From positions 496,001-560,000 of the forward strand of contig NZ_CADFDB010000001.1 of NCBI RefSeq assembly GCF_902832845.1: a stretch of DNA of 64,000 nt. Reading direction: 5' to 3'. The translations under genes were made by a program, and so were the position numbers. Under the pieces are notes generated by a model that was given only the letters and a program-made list of their open reading frames with translations, searched no databases and had not been told where the DNA came from. Below, one piece after another: positions 17,420 to 26,459 of this stretch; position 1 is the stretch's first letter; each line of letters opens with the position of its first letter. The DNA is from Burkholderia metallica. GTDB taxonomy: Bacteria; Pseudomonadota; Gammaproteobacteria; Burkholderiales; Burkholderiaceae.

Positions 17420-18934
17420 ATGAGTGAAGGCAGGATTACGCAGGTCGAGTCGTTCGGTTTCGAGCGCATTCCCGATGCATCGCGCTATGCGCGGCCGATC
17501 GATCTGTTCCGGTTGCTGTTCGGCGGCTGCAATACGTTTTCCACATCGGTGCTCGGCAGCTTTCCCGTGCTGGTCGGGCTGTCGTTCAAGGCCGGTGTCT
17601 GCGCGATCGTGCTCGGCGTGCTCGCCGGCACCTTCATCCTCGCGCCGATGAGCCTCTTCGGCCCGCGCAACGGCACGAGCGACCCCGTGTCGTCCGGCGC
17701 GCATTTCGGCATCCACGGCCGGATCGTCGGCTCGTTCCTCGCGCTGCTCACGTCGATCGCGTTCTTTTCGCTCGCGGTATGGAGCTCGGGCGATGCGCTC
17801 GTCGGCGGCGCGCACGACATGGTCGGCGTGCCGGTCAACGGGCTCACGCTCGGCGCGGCGTACATGGTGTTCGCGGTGCTCGTGCTGATCGTCTGCATCT
17901 ACGGCTTTCGCTTCATGCTGTGGGTCAACAAGATCGCCGTGTGGGCCGCGAGCCTTCTATTCGTCGCGGGCCTGTTCGCATTCGCCGGGCCGTTCGACAT
18001 GCACTACGCCGGCACGGTGCAGCCGGGCAGCGCGGGCTTCTGGGCGGCGTTCGTCGGCGCGGTGCTGGTGGCGCTGAGCAACCCGGTGTCGTTCGCGTCG
18101 ACGCTCGGCGACTGGGCCCGCTACATCCCGCAGCACACGCCGAAGCATCGCGTGATGGGCGCCGTGTTCGCCGCGCAGCTCGCGACCTTCGTGCCGTTCT
18201 TCTTCGGTCTCGCGACCGCGACGATCATCGCGACGAAGGCGCCCGCATTCATCGCGTCGAACGACTACGTCGGCGGCCTGCTCGCGATCTCGCCGCGCTG
18301 GTTCCTGTTGCCGATGTGCCTGATCGCGATCATCGGCGGGATGTCGACCGGCACCACCGCGCTATACGGCACCGGCCTCGACGTGTCGAGCATGTTCCCG
18401 CGCCTGCTGAACCGCGTGCGGGCGACGCTGCTGATCGGCACGATCGCGATCGCGTTCATCTTCGTCGGCCGCTTCTGGTTCAACCTCGTCGAAAGCGTCG
18501 CGACGTTCTCGACGCTGATCGATACGTTCAGCTGTCCGTGGATGGCGATCATGGTGATCGGCTACGTGACGCGGCGCGGCTACTATCTCGCCGACGACCT
18601 GCAGGTGTTCAACCGCGGCCTGCGCGGCGGCCACTACTGGTTCACGCACGGCTGGAACGTGCGCGCGATGGGGGCGTGGCTGCCGGCCGCGTTCGTCGGG
18701 CTCGCGTTCGTGAACCTGCCGGGCCAGTTCGTCGGGCCGCTCGGCAACCTCGCGGGCGGGCTCGACCTCAGCGTGCCGGTATCGCTGGTGGGCGGCGGGC
18801 TGCTGTATTTCGTGCTGCTGACGCTGTATCCGGAACCGGACGGCGTGTACGGCCCGCACGGGCGACGCTTCGTGCGCGGCGGCGGACGGACGGCGCGCGG
18901 TGTGGGCGCTCCGGCGATCCAGCCGAAGGGGTAA
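17420..18934 (+). CDS. NCS1 family purine/cytosine/allantoin-type permease
   Basis: 504-residue inner-membrane transporter with about 12 hydrophobic segments. The start ATG 17420 follows GGAGACAAA. Family features include FRLLFGGCNTFSTSVLGSFPV in TM1, the SDPVSSGAHFGIHGR loop, VALSNPVSFASTLGDWARYIP, and a TMs 8-10 region with GGMSTGTTALYGTGLDVSS. NCS1 proteins import nucleobases or related ureides with H+ or Na+. The nearby genes (SDR, VOC protein, amidohydrolase 3 kb away) do not name the substrate. It lies alone on its strand. Confidence 0.88.
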   Translation: MSEGRITQVESFGFERIPDASRYARPIDLFRLLFGGCNTFSTSVLGSFPVLVGLSFKAGVCAIVLGVLAGTFILAPMSLFGPRNGTSDPVSSGAHFGIHGRIVGSFLALLTSIAFFSLAVWSSGDALVGGAHDMVGVPVNGLTLGAAYMVFAVLVLIVCIYGFRFMLWVNKIAVWAASLLFVAGLFAFAGPFDMHYAGTVQPGSAGFWAAFVGAVLVALSNPVSFASTLGDWARYIPQHTPKHRVMGAVFAAQLATFVPFFFGLATATIIATKAPAFIASNDYVGGLLAISPRWFLLPMCLIAIIGGMSTGTTALYGTGLDVSSMFPRLLNRVRATLLIGTIAIAFIFVGRFWFNLVESVATFSTLIDTFSCPWMAIMVIGYVTRRGYYLADDLQVFNRGLRGGHYWFTHGWNVRAMGAWLPAAFVGLAFVNLPGQFVGPLGNLAGGLDLSVPVSLVGGGLLYFVLLTLYPEPDGVYGPHGRRFVRGGGRTARGVGAPAIQPKG

Positions 18935-19095
18935 GCGCGGCGCGTAGCGTGTCGCTGTGCGAATGACGAAGCCGCCACGCGGGAGAACTGTCGGTGGCAT
19001 CGTCGTTTCCGGGCGGGTGATTGCGTGAATTGCGTGAAGGGCGAGACGGTACGTTTCAGGCGGCGCATCGCACACGAAAACAAAACGAAAACGGA

Positions 19096-19123
19096 AATGA
19101 AAACGCCCGCCGGATCGGCGGGC
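19096..19123 (-). terminator. Rho-independent terminator of the SDR gene
   Basis: Hairpin with 8-bp arms GCCCGCCG / CGGCGGGC (19105-19112 and 19116-19123) and a 3-nt loop. On the minus strand it is followed by GTTTTC, 22 bp after the stop of the minus-strand SDR gene. Confidence 0.75.
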
Positions 19124-19144
19124 GCGCGTCGGCGTGCAGCGGTG

Positions 19145-19900
19145 TCAGTGGAACGAACTGCCCGCGAGCATCCCGCCGTCGACGATGAATTCCGACCCCG
19201 TGCAATACGCGGATTCGTCGGACGCGAGGAACAGCACGAGGCTGGCCACTTCATCGGGTTTGCCGATGCGCGCGATCGGCAGGCCGCTGTAGATCGACGA
19301 CGGATCGAAATCCGCGAACTCGGGCGGGCGCGCCATCACGGTATCGATGCCGCCGGGGTGCACCGAGTTCACGCGAATCCCGTAGCGGCCGAATTCGAGC
19401 GCGGCGGCTTTCGTCATCCCGCGCACCGCGAACTTGCTCGACACGTACGCGCTGCCGCCCGCGACGCCTTCCATCCCCGCCGTCGACGACACGTTGACGA
19501 TCGAGCCGCCGCCCGCCGCCTTCAGCGCGCCGAGCGCCGACTTCATGCCGAGCCAGCAGCCGACCTGGTTCACGTCGATCACCTTGCGATAGTCGTCGAG
19601 CGAACACGCTTCGATCGGCACCAGCTTCAGGATCGCCGCGTTGTTCACGAGGATGTCGAGCCGGCCGAAATGCGCGAGCGTCGCGTCGACGGCGGCCTGC
19701 CAGTCGGCCTCGCTCGTCACGTCGAGATGCTGGAAGCGCGCGGCGTCGCCGAGGTCGGCCGCGACGCGGCGGCCGGCGTCGTCGAGCACGTCGGCGATCA
19801 CTACGCGTGCGCCTTCGGCGGCGAACCGGCGCGCTTCAGCTTCTCCCTGGCCGCGGGCGCCGCCCGTGATCAGCGCTACCTTGCCTTCAAGTCGTTTCAT
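19145..19900 (-). CDS. Short-chain dehydrogenase/reductase
   Basis: 251-residue classical SDR. TGGARGQG cofactor loop at about residues 12-19, LDVTSEADW acidic motif, NNAA at about 87-90, catalytic Ser in NVSSTAG and the YVSSKFAVRGMTK active site near residue 151. VHPGGIDT and TGSEFIVDGG follow. Such sequences are often annotated as 3-alpha(or 20-beta)-hydroxysteroid or cyclohexanol-type dehydrogenases; the substrate cannot be fixed. It lies 39 bp downstream of a VOC protein gene on the same strand, likely cotranscribed, and ends at a clear terminator. Confidence 0.87.
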   Translation of the reverse strand: MKRLEGKVALITGGARGQGEAEARRFAAEGARVVIADVLDDAGRRVAADLGDAARFQHLDVTSEADWQAAVDATLAHFGRLDILVNNAAILKLVPIEACSLDDYRKVIDVNQVGCWLGMKSALGALKAAGGGSIVNVSSTAGMEGVAGGSAYVSSKFAVRGMTKAAALEFGRYGIRVNSVHPGGIDTVMARPPEFADFDPSSIYSGLPIARIGKPDEVASLVLFLASDESAYCTGSEFIVDGGMLAGSSFH

Positions 19901-19939
19901 GCTGCCTGCTCCTGTGAGTGAGGGGAAACGCGGGGCCGC

Positions 19940-20476
19940 TCACGCGGAAGCCCCCGCCGCGTCGATGATGCGAAGCGGGTCGGCGCCGTCCCATGCACGG
20001 GCTTCGGCGATGCCGTGCGCGATCATGTCGCGCATGCCGGCGCCTTCGATCACTTCGACACGCACGCCGGGATCGTCGGCGTCGTCGAGATACGCGACGC
20101 GGGTGGCCGCGTTGCGTGCGTCGAACACGACCCGCAGCCCGCGGGACGTGAGCCGCGCGAGCGCGGCATCGAGATCGTCGACGACCCACGCGACGTGATG
20201 CAGCCCGACGAGCGGCTGACCGTGCGCATCGCGATAGGGCGAAGGCGTGTCGTTCGTCACGTGGATCAGTTCGATCTGCAGATCGCCGCGATACGCGAGC
20301 CCGACGTCCATCGTGACCGTCACCGGGTTGCCGAGATGATGGCCGTCGACGCGCACGTTGCGGAAGACGGTCCACGGGCCGACGTCGTGGCGTTCGCGCC
20401 AGCGCGCGATGCTGCGGTCGAGATCGGCGACCACGTAGCCGATCTGGTCGATGGGGCCGAGGACAGGGTCGTTCAT
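19940..20476 (-). CDS. VOC (glyoxalase/bleomycin-resistance) superfamily protein
   Basis: 178-residue protein of the vicinal-oxygen-chelate fold. ATG 20476 begins MNDPVLGPIDQIGYVVADLD; the longer open frame lacks family sequence. Two beta-alpha-beta-beta-beta modules are visible: IDQIGYVVADLDRSIARW at the start and LHHVAWVVDDLDAALARL at about residues 93-110. The His of LHHVAW and a Glu in VRVEVIEGAG are the expected metal ligands. The second-module phrase resembles methylmalonyl-CoA epimerase/glyoxalase-like enzymes. Upstream partner of the SDR gene in a two-gene unit; a lyase, isomerase or dioxygenase role is possible. Confidence 0.78.
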   Translation of the reverse strand: MNDPVLGPIDQIGYVVADLDRSIARWRERHDVGPWTVFRNVRVDGHHLGNPVTVTMDVGLAYRGDLQIELIHVTNDTPSPYRDAHGQPLVGLHHVAWVVDDLDAALARLTSRGLRVVFDARNAATRVAYLDDADDPGVRVEVIEGAGMRDMIAHGIAEARAWDGADPLRIIDAAGASA

Positions 20477-20859
20477 GACGTCTCCGTGGCGCACGCACAT
20501 CTGCGTGCCGCGCGATGAATGACGGCCATGATCGCAACAAAGCGCGGGCGGCGTGCCATCCAAACGGACGAGTGCGTGCGCTTCGTTCCAGCGATGCAGG
20601 TGTGGAAAGCGGGAAGGAGAGGGCCCCGCCGGGCGGTCCGCGCGCTACCGCGCGTTCGGCCCCTTGACCGTCAGCCGGCACACAGCACGCGAGTGCGAGC
20701 AGGTTCGGGTCGCGCTCGCGTCCGCGCCGGCGGGCAATCGGCGCGGCGGCGGCCAGGGTATCGGCCGCGCCGATAGTCAGCATCGCGGGCGGCGGCCTAC
20801 CGCGGCGGCCAGCCGGTCGTTACGCTCGGGCGATCATCCACTCTGTCCGGAAGGTCGTC

Positions 20860-22110
20860 ATGTCCCGGCTCGACTACACGTTGCTCGGCCCCTGCCTGCT
20901 CGCGATCGCGATCGACGCGATGGGTTTCGGGCTCGCCTATCCGATGATGTCCGCGATCTTCAGCGATCCGCACGCGGGCATCCTGCCGGCCGATGCCGGT
21001 GCGCACGCGCGCAATTTCTACCTCGGTCTCGGCTACGGAATCTATCCGTTGTGCATGTTCTTCGGCTCGTCGCTGATGGGCGACCTGTCCGACCGCTACG
21101 GCCGCCGCCGGATCCTGCTGCTGTGCCTGCTCGGCCTCGCGGCCGGCTACGCGCTGATGGCGGCCGGCGCATGGCGCGCGAGCGTCGCGCTGCTGCTGGC
21201 CGGCCGTGGGCTCACCGGGCTGATGGCCGGCTGCCAGGGCATCGCGCAGGCGGCCATCACCGATCTCAGCACGCCCGAGAACAAGGCGTACAACATGAGC
21301 AACATGTCGCTCGCGTTCAGCGCGGGCGTGATCGTCGGCCCGGTGCTCGGCGGGCTCACGTCCGACCGCACGATCTCGCCGCTGTTCGACTACGGCACGC
21401 CGTTCGTGCTGGTCGCCGCGCTGTCGTTGATCTGCGCGTGCTGGACCTGGGTGTCGTACCGCGACTCGGCCGCGCCGCGCGGCGGCACGCGCATCGATCT
21501 GCTGGTGCCGCTGCGGATCATCGGCGAGGCCGCGCGCCAGCGCAACGTCGCGTTCCTGTCGGTCGTGTTCTTTCTGATGCAGGTCGGCTACGGGCTCTAC
21601 CTGCAGACCATCATGCTGTTGCTGCAGACGAAATTCGGCTATACGAGCGCGCGGCTCGGGCTGTTCAGCGGCGTGATCGGCGTTTGCTTCGTGTTCGGGC
21701 TGCTGGTCGTCGTGCGGCTGATGCTGCGCGTGTGGCGTGTGATCGATATCGCGAAGACGGGCCTGCTCGTCGCCGGGCTGGGCCAGATCCTGTCCGCGCT
21801 GTTTCCGCACGAGCCGGTGGTGTGGGCGCTCGCGACCGTCGTCGGTTGCTTCGACATGGTGGCGTACACGACGATGTATACGGCTTTTTCCGATGCCGTC
21901 AGCGAGGACCGGCAGGGCTGGGCGCTCGGCGTCGCGGGTTCGGTGATGGCCGTTGCGTGGGTCGTCACGGGCGCGCTGACGAACCTGCTGCCCGCGCTCG
22001 GCGAGACCGGCCTGCTGATGATCGGCGGCGCGGCGTTCCTGCTCGGCTTCGTGATGATGACGGCATACGGCCGCACGCGGCCGGGTGCGCGGGCGGCCGC
22101 GCTGTCCTAG
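20860..22110 (+). CDS. MFS transporter, drug-exporter-like
   Basis: 416-residue major facilitator with about 12 hydrophobic segments. The loop 2-3 signature GDLSDRYGRRRILLL (about residues 73-87) and the motif C-like GVIVGPVLGGL in TM5 point to a DHA1-type proton antiporter. The DHA1 branch includes TetA and other drug or sugar exporters. RBS GGAAGG lies before the ATG. It is flanked by genes on the opposite strand, so it is monocistronic; there is no regulator directly adjacent. Substrate unknown. Confidence 0.85.
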   Translation: MSRLDYTLLGPCLLAIAIDAMGFGLAYPMMSAIFSDPHAGILPADAGAHARNFYLGLGYGIYPLCMFFGSSLMGDLSDRYGRRRILLLCLLGLAAGYALMAAGAWRASVALLLAGRGLTGLMAGCQGIAQAAITDLSTPENKAYNMSNMSLAFSAGVIVGPVLGGLTSDRTISPLFDYGTPFVLVAALSLICACWTWVSYRDSAAPRGGTRIDLLVPLRIIGEAARQRNVAFLSVVFFLMQVGYGLYLQTIMLLLQTKFGYTSARLGLFSGVIGVCFVFGLLVVVRLMLRVWRVIDIAKTGLLVAGLGQILSALFPHEPVVWALATVVGCFDMVAYTTMYTAFSDAVSEDRQGWALGVAGSVMAVAWVVTGALTNLLPALGETGLLMIGGAAFLLGFVMMTAYGRTRPGARAAALS

Positions 22111-22259
22111 GCGGTTGCGTGCGCTGGCCCGCTCCTGTCGGACGTTGTCCCGCGCACCGCCGTCGCGTCGCGCCGCGCTGTCGGACACGTTCGGCGACGT
22201 GCTGACGACCGCGCAGGGGCCGGCGCTGCCCGTCGCCTGACGGCCGCGCGGTGCGTGCG

Positions 22260-23885
22260 TCAGTCGGCCCACCCCGGCGCGGCGTAGACGACTTCGCCGC
22301 GAAAGCACGTCTCGATCGCGCGGGTCTGCGCGAACGTCTCGACCGGGTGCGCGAACGGATTGCGGTCGAGGATCGCGAAGCTCGCGTCCTTGCCCGCTTC
22401 GAGCGAACCCGTGCAGTCGTCGAAGCGCAGCGCATACGCGGTGTTCACCGTATAGGCTTCGAGCATCGTGAGCAGGTCGAGGCGTTCGTGCGGATTCCAC
22501 GGCGGGCTGTCGGGCTGGTCGATCAGCAGGTGCGTGACGCCCGTCTGGATGATCTGCATCGGGTCCATCGTGCTGACCGACCAGTCGGAGCCGGCTGCGA
22601 GCATCGCGCCCGCGTTGCGCAGGCTGCGGAACGGGTAGTTGCGCGCGGTGCGCTCGGCGCCGAGCAGGTCTCGATAGAGCTGTTGCTGCTCCTCGCGAGC
22701 GGCCGTCCACAGCGTCTGCACGCTGGCGATCGCGCCCAGCCGGTTGATGCGGCTCATGTCGGCCGGATCGACGAGCTGCAGGTGCGCGAGCTGCGCGCGC
22801 CGGTCGCGCATGCCGTTGCGGATCTGCACGTATTCGAGCGCGTCGAGCGTCATGCGCACCGCGCGGTCGGCGAGCGTGTGGAAATGCAGGTCGAAGCCGG
22901 CCGTATCGGCGAGCAGGCAGATCTCGTTCAGCGCGTCCTGGCTCCACAGCGCGAGGCCGCAATCGTCGGTGCCCGCGTACGGCTCGAGCAGCGCGGCGGT
23001 TTTCGATTCGGGTACGCCGTCGACGAAGATCTTCACCGTATGCAGGCGCAGGTTGTCGCATGCGTACTCGCGACGCCACCGGGTAAAGCGCTCGATCTGT
23101 TCGCGCGGATCGCGGCGCGGATTCGCATAGAGGCCCGCGCTCATGTACACCTTCAGCGTGCCCGAGCGCTGCGCGTCGGCATAAGCCTTGAGTTCGGCTT
23201 CCTCGACACGTGCGTCGAACCAGCCGGTGATGCCGTAGCCGTGCGCCATCCTGTGCGCCTTCGCGAGCGACTTCGGGTAGCCGGCCGGGCTCAGTTGCGG
23301 AATGAGCGGGCAGACGCGGTAGAACGCTGCTTCGTGCACGACGCCGTCGGGTGCGCCGGACGCATCGCGTCCGTACACGCCGCCGGCCGGGTCGGGCGTG
23401 TCGGCGCGGATGCCGGCCGCTTCGAGCCCCTTCGTGTTGAGGCAGCCGCTGTGCACGTCGAAACCGACCACGAGCAGCGGCCGGTCGGGGACGATCCGGT
23501 CGAGCAGTTCGCGGGTCGGATACGCGCCGAACGCGGCCAGGTTCGCGCCGCCGAGATAGACCCACGGTTCGTTCGGCGTCGCGTCGGCGCATTCGCGGAT
23601 GCGCTGCAGGATCGCATCGGGATCGTTGATGCCGGACAGGTCGAAGTCGCCGAGGATCTGGTGGCCTTCGAGCGGGTGCACGTGGCCGTCGATGAGGCCC
23701 GGCAGCATCAGCCTGCCGGCCAGGTCGACGATGCGCGTCGCGGGGCCGGCCAGCGGACGGATCTCGTCGTCGCGGCCGACGGCGGCGATCTTGCCGTCCC
23801 GGGTGGCGAGTGCCTGGGCGAAGCGGCGCTGCGCGTCGCCGGTGTAAAGCAGGCCGTTCAGATAGATGGTGTCGGCGTGTTGCAT
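22260..23885 (-). CDS. Amidohydrolase family protein (YtcJ/LAF3-like)
   Basis: 541-residue metal-dependent hydrolase of the amidohydrolase_3 group. ATG 23885 is preceded by CCGGAGGAGACAC. Key features: GRLMLPGLIDGHVHP (metal-binding HxH near residue 65), HFHTLADRAVRMTLDALEY with the second His region, and a C-terminal SVSTMDPMQIIQTGVT carrying the Asp zone. The end shows LDLLTMLEAYTVNTAYALRFDD and GSLEAGKDASFAILDRNPF, which is the amidohydrolase composite beta-sandwich return. Family members hydrolyse amides, N-acyl groups or ring amides; no substrate can be assigned. It stands alone between the MFS gene and a LuxR-type regulator. Confidence 0.85.
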   Translation of the reverse strand: MQHADTIYLNGLLYTGDAQRRFAQALATRDGKIAAVGRDDEIRPLAGPATRIVDLAGRLMLPGLIDGHVHPLEGHQILGDFDLSGINDPDAILQRIRECADATPNEPWVYLGGANLAAFGAYPTRELLDRIVPDRPLLVVGFDVHSGCLNTKGLEAAGIRADTPDPAGGVYGRDASGAPDGVVHEAAFYRVCPLIPQLSPAGYPKSLAKAHRMAHGYGITGWFDARVEEAELKAYADAQRSGTLKVYMSAGLYANPRRDPREQIERFTRWRREYACDNLRLHTVKIFVDGVPESKTAALLEPYAGTDDCGLALWSQDALNEICLLADTAGFDLHFHTLADRAVRMTLDALEYVQIRNGMRDRRAQLAHLQLVDPADMSRINRLGAIASVQTLWTAAREEQQQLYRDLLGAERTARNYPFRSLRNAGAMLAAGSDWSVSTMDPMQIIQTGVTHLLIDQPDSPPWNPHERLDLLTMLEAYTVNTAYALRFDDCTGSLEAGKDASFAILDRNPFAHPVETFAQTRAIETCFRGEVVYAAPGWAD

Positions 23886-24292
23886 GTGTCTCCTCCGGAT
23901 GGGGCGGTACGACGGGCGCACGTGTCCGGCGGGCGGCCCGTGTGGGTCGTCCGGTCGTGTGAACCCGGTTGGTTGGAACGGGGTGAGGGGCGGCTAGGTG
24001 CCGGTGCTGCGCGGCAGCCGCGACGATGCGCGATGGCGAAGGCCGGCTGCGGCCGGAGCGTCATGCCGATCGCGCCGCCGGGGCTGACCTGGCGGATCGA
24101 TGGTCGACGCGCGCGCGGCCGTGCGGGCCGGCGTCCATCCGGTATTCGGCATTCCGTGTCTCCTGGCGTCCGACGCTTTCCTGTCGTCGGGTGAGTCAGA
24201 TACTAGGAGTGGGGCGGCCGGCTGTCTGTCATCGTTTTGAGGACAACGCGCGACAAAGGCAGTGGGGGCGTACGGCGAGGTGGGGGCGCCGC
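23886..24292. other. Intergenic stretch without a convincing gene
   Basis: About 400 bp between the amidohydrolase start and the end of the LuxR-type gene. Frames here are short and Arg/Pro-rich. I see no strong terminator or repeat. It should hold the amidohydrolase promoter. Confidence 0.5.
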
Positions 24293-25117
24293 CTAGTGAC
24301 CGTGATCTTGCGGCGCTTCGTCTTCGGTCACGCACCACGCGAACAGCCCGGCCCGGTTCGCCACGCCGAGTTTTGCGAGCGCACGCCCGAGATAGGTGCG
24401 CACGCTGCTCGGCTTGAGCGCGAGCGTGTCGGAGATCTGCGGGATGGGCCGGCCTTGCAGTACCGCGCGGCACACGAGCCGTTCGCGCTGCGACAGCGCC
24501 GCGCCGCTGGCCGACAAGCGCTGTTCGAACCGTTGCAGCAGCGCGCCGTCGTCCGAGCGCGGCGTCAGGCGCGCGAGCCGCGCATGCTGGATCAGCAGCG
24601 GCAGCACGAAATCGCCGAGCTGCCGCAGCAGCGCCAGCTCGGCCAGCGTATAGGACGGCTGGCCGCGCCGGCGGAACAGCGAAAACGCGTAGACGTAGTC
24701 GCGCTCGCTGCCGAGCAGCGTACAGTCTTCGCCGAGGTCGCCGAGCGCGAACTGGCGGCCGTATTCGGTCGCCGTGTCGACTTCTTCATTGCACGAGAAC
24801 ACGAGCTGCGAATCGGTGGCGCGTTCGATATGCGGGAGCAGCGCGTCGGTGCGCCACTCGCCCTGCGTATACAGATCGAGCGCGTGGCGCGTGCCGTCGG
24901 GATCGTCGCCGCCCGCGAAGAACAGCACGTCGACGCTGTCGACCGATTGCGACGGCGCATCGCGGCGGTAGCGCGTCGCGACGCTGTAATGGGACTGCGG
25001 ATCGACGGTTTCGCGCAGCCACGCCCAAAGCCGGGCGGGAAACTGCGGACTGCCGAGGCTGGCGACCAGGTCGCCGGCGTTGCTGAGGGAAATATGGGCG
25101 GGGCTCATCGTTGACAC
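24293..25117 (-). CDS. LuxR-type HTH transcriptional regulator
   Basis: 274-residue protein with a C-terminal LuxR/GerE helix-turn-helix: LSQRERLVCRAVLQGRPIPQISDTLALKPSSVRTYLGRALAKLGVANRAGL, about residues 208-258 (quoted here only by its key residues: Glu of QRER, the SSVRTYLGRA recognition helix and LGVANR). The N-terminal ~200 residues are not a recognisable acyl-homoserine-lactone domain; they look GAF-like at most. GTG 25117 or ATG 25108 could be the start; neither has a strong RBS. It is transcribed towards the amidohydrolase and could regulate it. Confidence 0.75.
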   Translation of the reverse strand: MSTMSPAHISLSNAGDLVASLGSPQFPARLWAWLRETVDPQSHYSVATRYRRDAPSQSVDSVDVLFFAGGDDPDGTRHALDLYTQGEWRTDALLPHIERATDSQLVFSCNEEVDTATEYGRQFALGDLGEDCTLLGSERDYVYAFSLFRRRGQPSYTLAELALLRQLGDFVLPLLIQHARLARLTPRSDDGALLQRFEQRLSASGAALSQRERLVCRAVLQGRPIPQISDTLALKPSSVRTYLGRALAKLGVANRAGLFAWCVTEDEAPQDHGH

Positions 25118-25216
25118 CGTCTTCGCGAACGGCCGCCCGTGCCGGCCGTGCTTCGCGTGCGACGGTGCGCCGGCGGCGAGGCGCTCGGCGGTGCGGTCAT
25201 GCGGGACGGAGGCCGG

Positions 25217-25257
25217 CGCGGCGGCGAAGCCCGATTGTAGGGGACTTCGCCGCCGCG
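25217..25257. repeat. 13-bp inverted repeat between the SnoaL-like and LuxR genes
   Basis: CGCGGCGGCGAAG (25217-25229) and its exact complement (25245-25257), 15-nt spacer. It lies 85 bp past the SnoaL-like gene's stop and 100 bp before the LuxR start. No T-run follows on either strand, so a factor-dependent terminator or an operator are both possible. Confidence 0.45.
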
Positions 25258-25342
25258 GGGCATTCGCACTTGCCCGGCAGGCGGCCGATCGTTCGTCGAC
25301 GGGCGGCGCGTATCGTCGCGCACCGCATGGCGGCCTCGCGCG

Positions 25343-25819
25343 TCAGAACATCGTGTTTGCGTTCGCGGACGTTTCGGGCACCGGCTGGATCACGTCCCAG
25401 TGTTCGACGATCTTGCCGTTCTTCACGCGGAAGATGTCGACGACGGCTTCGCCGCGGTCGCCGGGGCGCTCGGTTGCATGCACGTGCAGATAGACGAGAT
25501 CGCCGTCGGTTGCGCTGCGCACGATGCGCGCGCGCGATGCCGGGTTCTTCTGGAACGCGCCGACGAAATACGACACGAATGGCTGCTTGCCGTCCGGCAC
25601 CTGCGGATTGTGCTGTTTGTAGTCGTCCGCGACGACGGCGGCGGCCTCGAGCGCTTCGTGCTTGTTGAAGAAGCGGTCGTAGAACGTCAGCACGAGCTGG
25701 CGGTTGGCTTCCTCGGCGGCCAGGTCGCGCGTGGTCGGGCCGGCGGCCAGCGCGGCCGTCGACGCGGCCAGCAGGACGAGCGCGGCAACGGCGCTAACGG
25801 GAGAGCGGAGCGATGACAT
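25343..25819 (-). CDS. Exported SnoaL/NTF2-like protein
   Basis: 158-residue protein with an N-terminal signal peptide (hydrophobic core AVAALVLLAASTAALA, cleavage near AALAAG). The body is a SnoaL-like alpha+beta cone: QLVLTFYDRFFNKHEALEAAAVVADDYKQHNP, a GDLVYLHVHATERPGD strand pair and VVDIFRVKNGKIVEHWDVIQPVP. This is the pattern of secreted SnoaL/polyketide-cyclase-like proteins of unknown role. It is divergent from an HxlR regulator with a long perfect inverted repeat between them, suggesting it is the regulator's target. Confidence 0.82.
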   Translation of the reverse strand: MSSLRSPVSAVAALVLLAASTAALAAGPTTRDLAAEEANRQLVLTFYDRFFNKHEALEAAAVVADDYKQHNPQVPDGKQPFVSYFVGAFQKNPASRARIVRSATDGDLVYLHVHATERPGDRGEAVVDIFRVKNGKIVEHWDVIQPVPETSANANTMF

Positions 25820-26007
25820 GCAGCGGGTTCCTTGTCTGACGAAGCGTGGGTGGGCGCGCGATGCGCGATGGCGGGTCGCGCCGTGGGTGTCGTCACGATA
25901 CGGACAGCGCGAGGCCGCGCGGTGTCGTCATGCTTCGTTGAACTGGCGAATCCGCGCGGCTGTCGGGTCGAGCGAATGGTACAGTTGCTGCGAACCCGTC
26001 ACAAGAA

Positions 26008-26042
26008 GTCAGCGCGGTGTGAACAGGTCACACCGCGCTGAC
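26008..26042. promoter_or_regulatory. 15-bp-arm perfect inverted repeat upstream of the HxlR gene
   Basis: Arms at 26008-26022 and 26028-26042 are exact complements (core AGCGCGGTGTGA / TCACACCGCGCT) around the spacer ACAGG. The right edge is 30 bp before the HxlR ATG. HxlR proteins bind inverted repeats as dimers, so this is a candidate operator; as RNA it would also form a strong 5'-leader hairpin. No T-run follows. Confidence 0.55.
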
Positions 26043-26072
26043 CGTGCATTGCCGTTGAAAGAGAATCCAGTC

Positions 26073-26459
26073 ATGCCGTTCCCGTCCGCAGATGAACCCG
26101 TCGAACTCGATCAGCCGTGCCCGATCCGCGATGTGCTCGACCGCATCGGCGACCAGTGGAGCCTGCTGGTGCTCGAAGCGCTGGCAGGCGGAACGATGCG
26201 CTTCAACGAACTCGGCCGCGCGATCGGCGACGTATCGAATCAGATGCTGTCGCGTACGCTGAAGCGGCTCGAACAGGACGGCTTCGTCAGTCGTGCGCTG
26301 TTCGCCGAAGTGCCGCCGCGCGTCGAATATGCGCTGACCGACCTCGGGCGTTCGTTCCTGACGCCGATGCACGCGATGATCCGGTGGGCCGACGAACATC
26401 ATCGCGCAATCTGCGCGGCGCGACGTCGTGCCCGGGCGCTGGAGAGCGATGGGCGCTAG
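26073..26459 (+). CDS. HxlR family transcriptional regulator
   Basis: 128-residue winged-helix regulator. ATG 26073 gives the family-typical N-terminus with Cys in QPCPIRDVLDRIGDQWSLLVLEAL (residues about 14-37). It continues with MRFNELGRAI and VSNQMLSRTLKRLEQDGFVSR (recognition helix) and a wing ending in YALTDLGRSFL. HxlR-type proteins respond to reactive carbonyls or redox signals, often through the conserved N-terminal Cys, present here. It is divergent from the SnoaL-like gene, and a 15-bp-arm palindrome lies just upstream. Confidence 0.88.
   Translation: MPFPSADEPVELDQPCPIRDVLDRIGDQWSLLVLEALAGGTMRFNELGRAIGDVSNQMLSRTLKRLEQDGFVSRALFAEVPPRVEYALTDLGRSFLTPMHAMIRWADEHHRAICAARRRARALESDGR

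Noticed and set aside
20797-23592. 931-codon minus-strand frame across the MFS and amidohydrolase genes
   Set aside because: Antisense or out of frame with two clear genes; repetitive Arg/Asp/His text.
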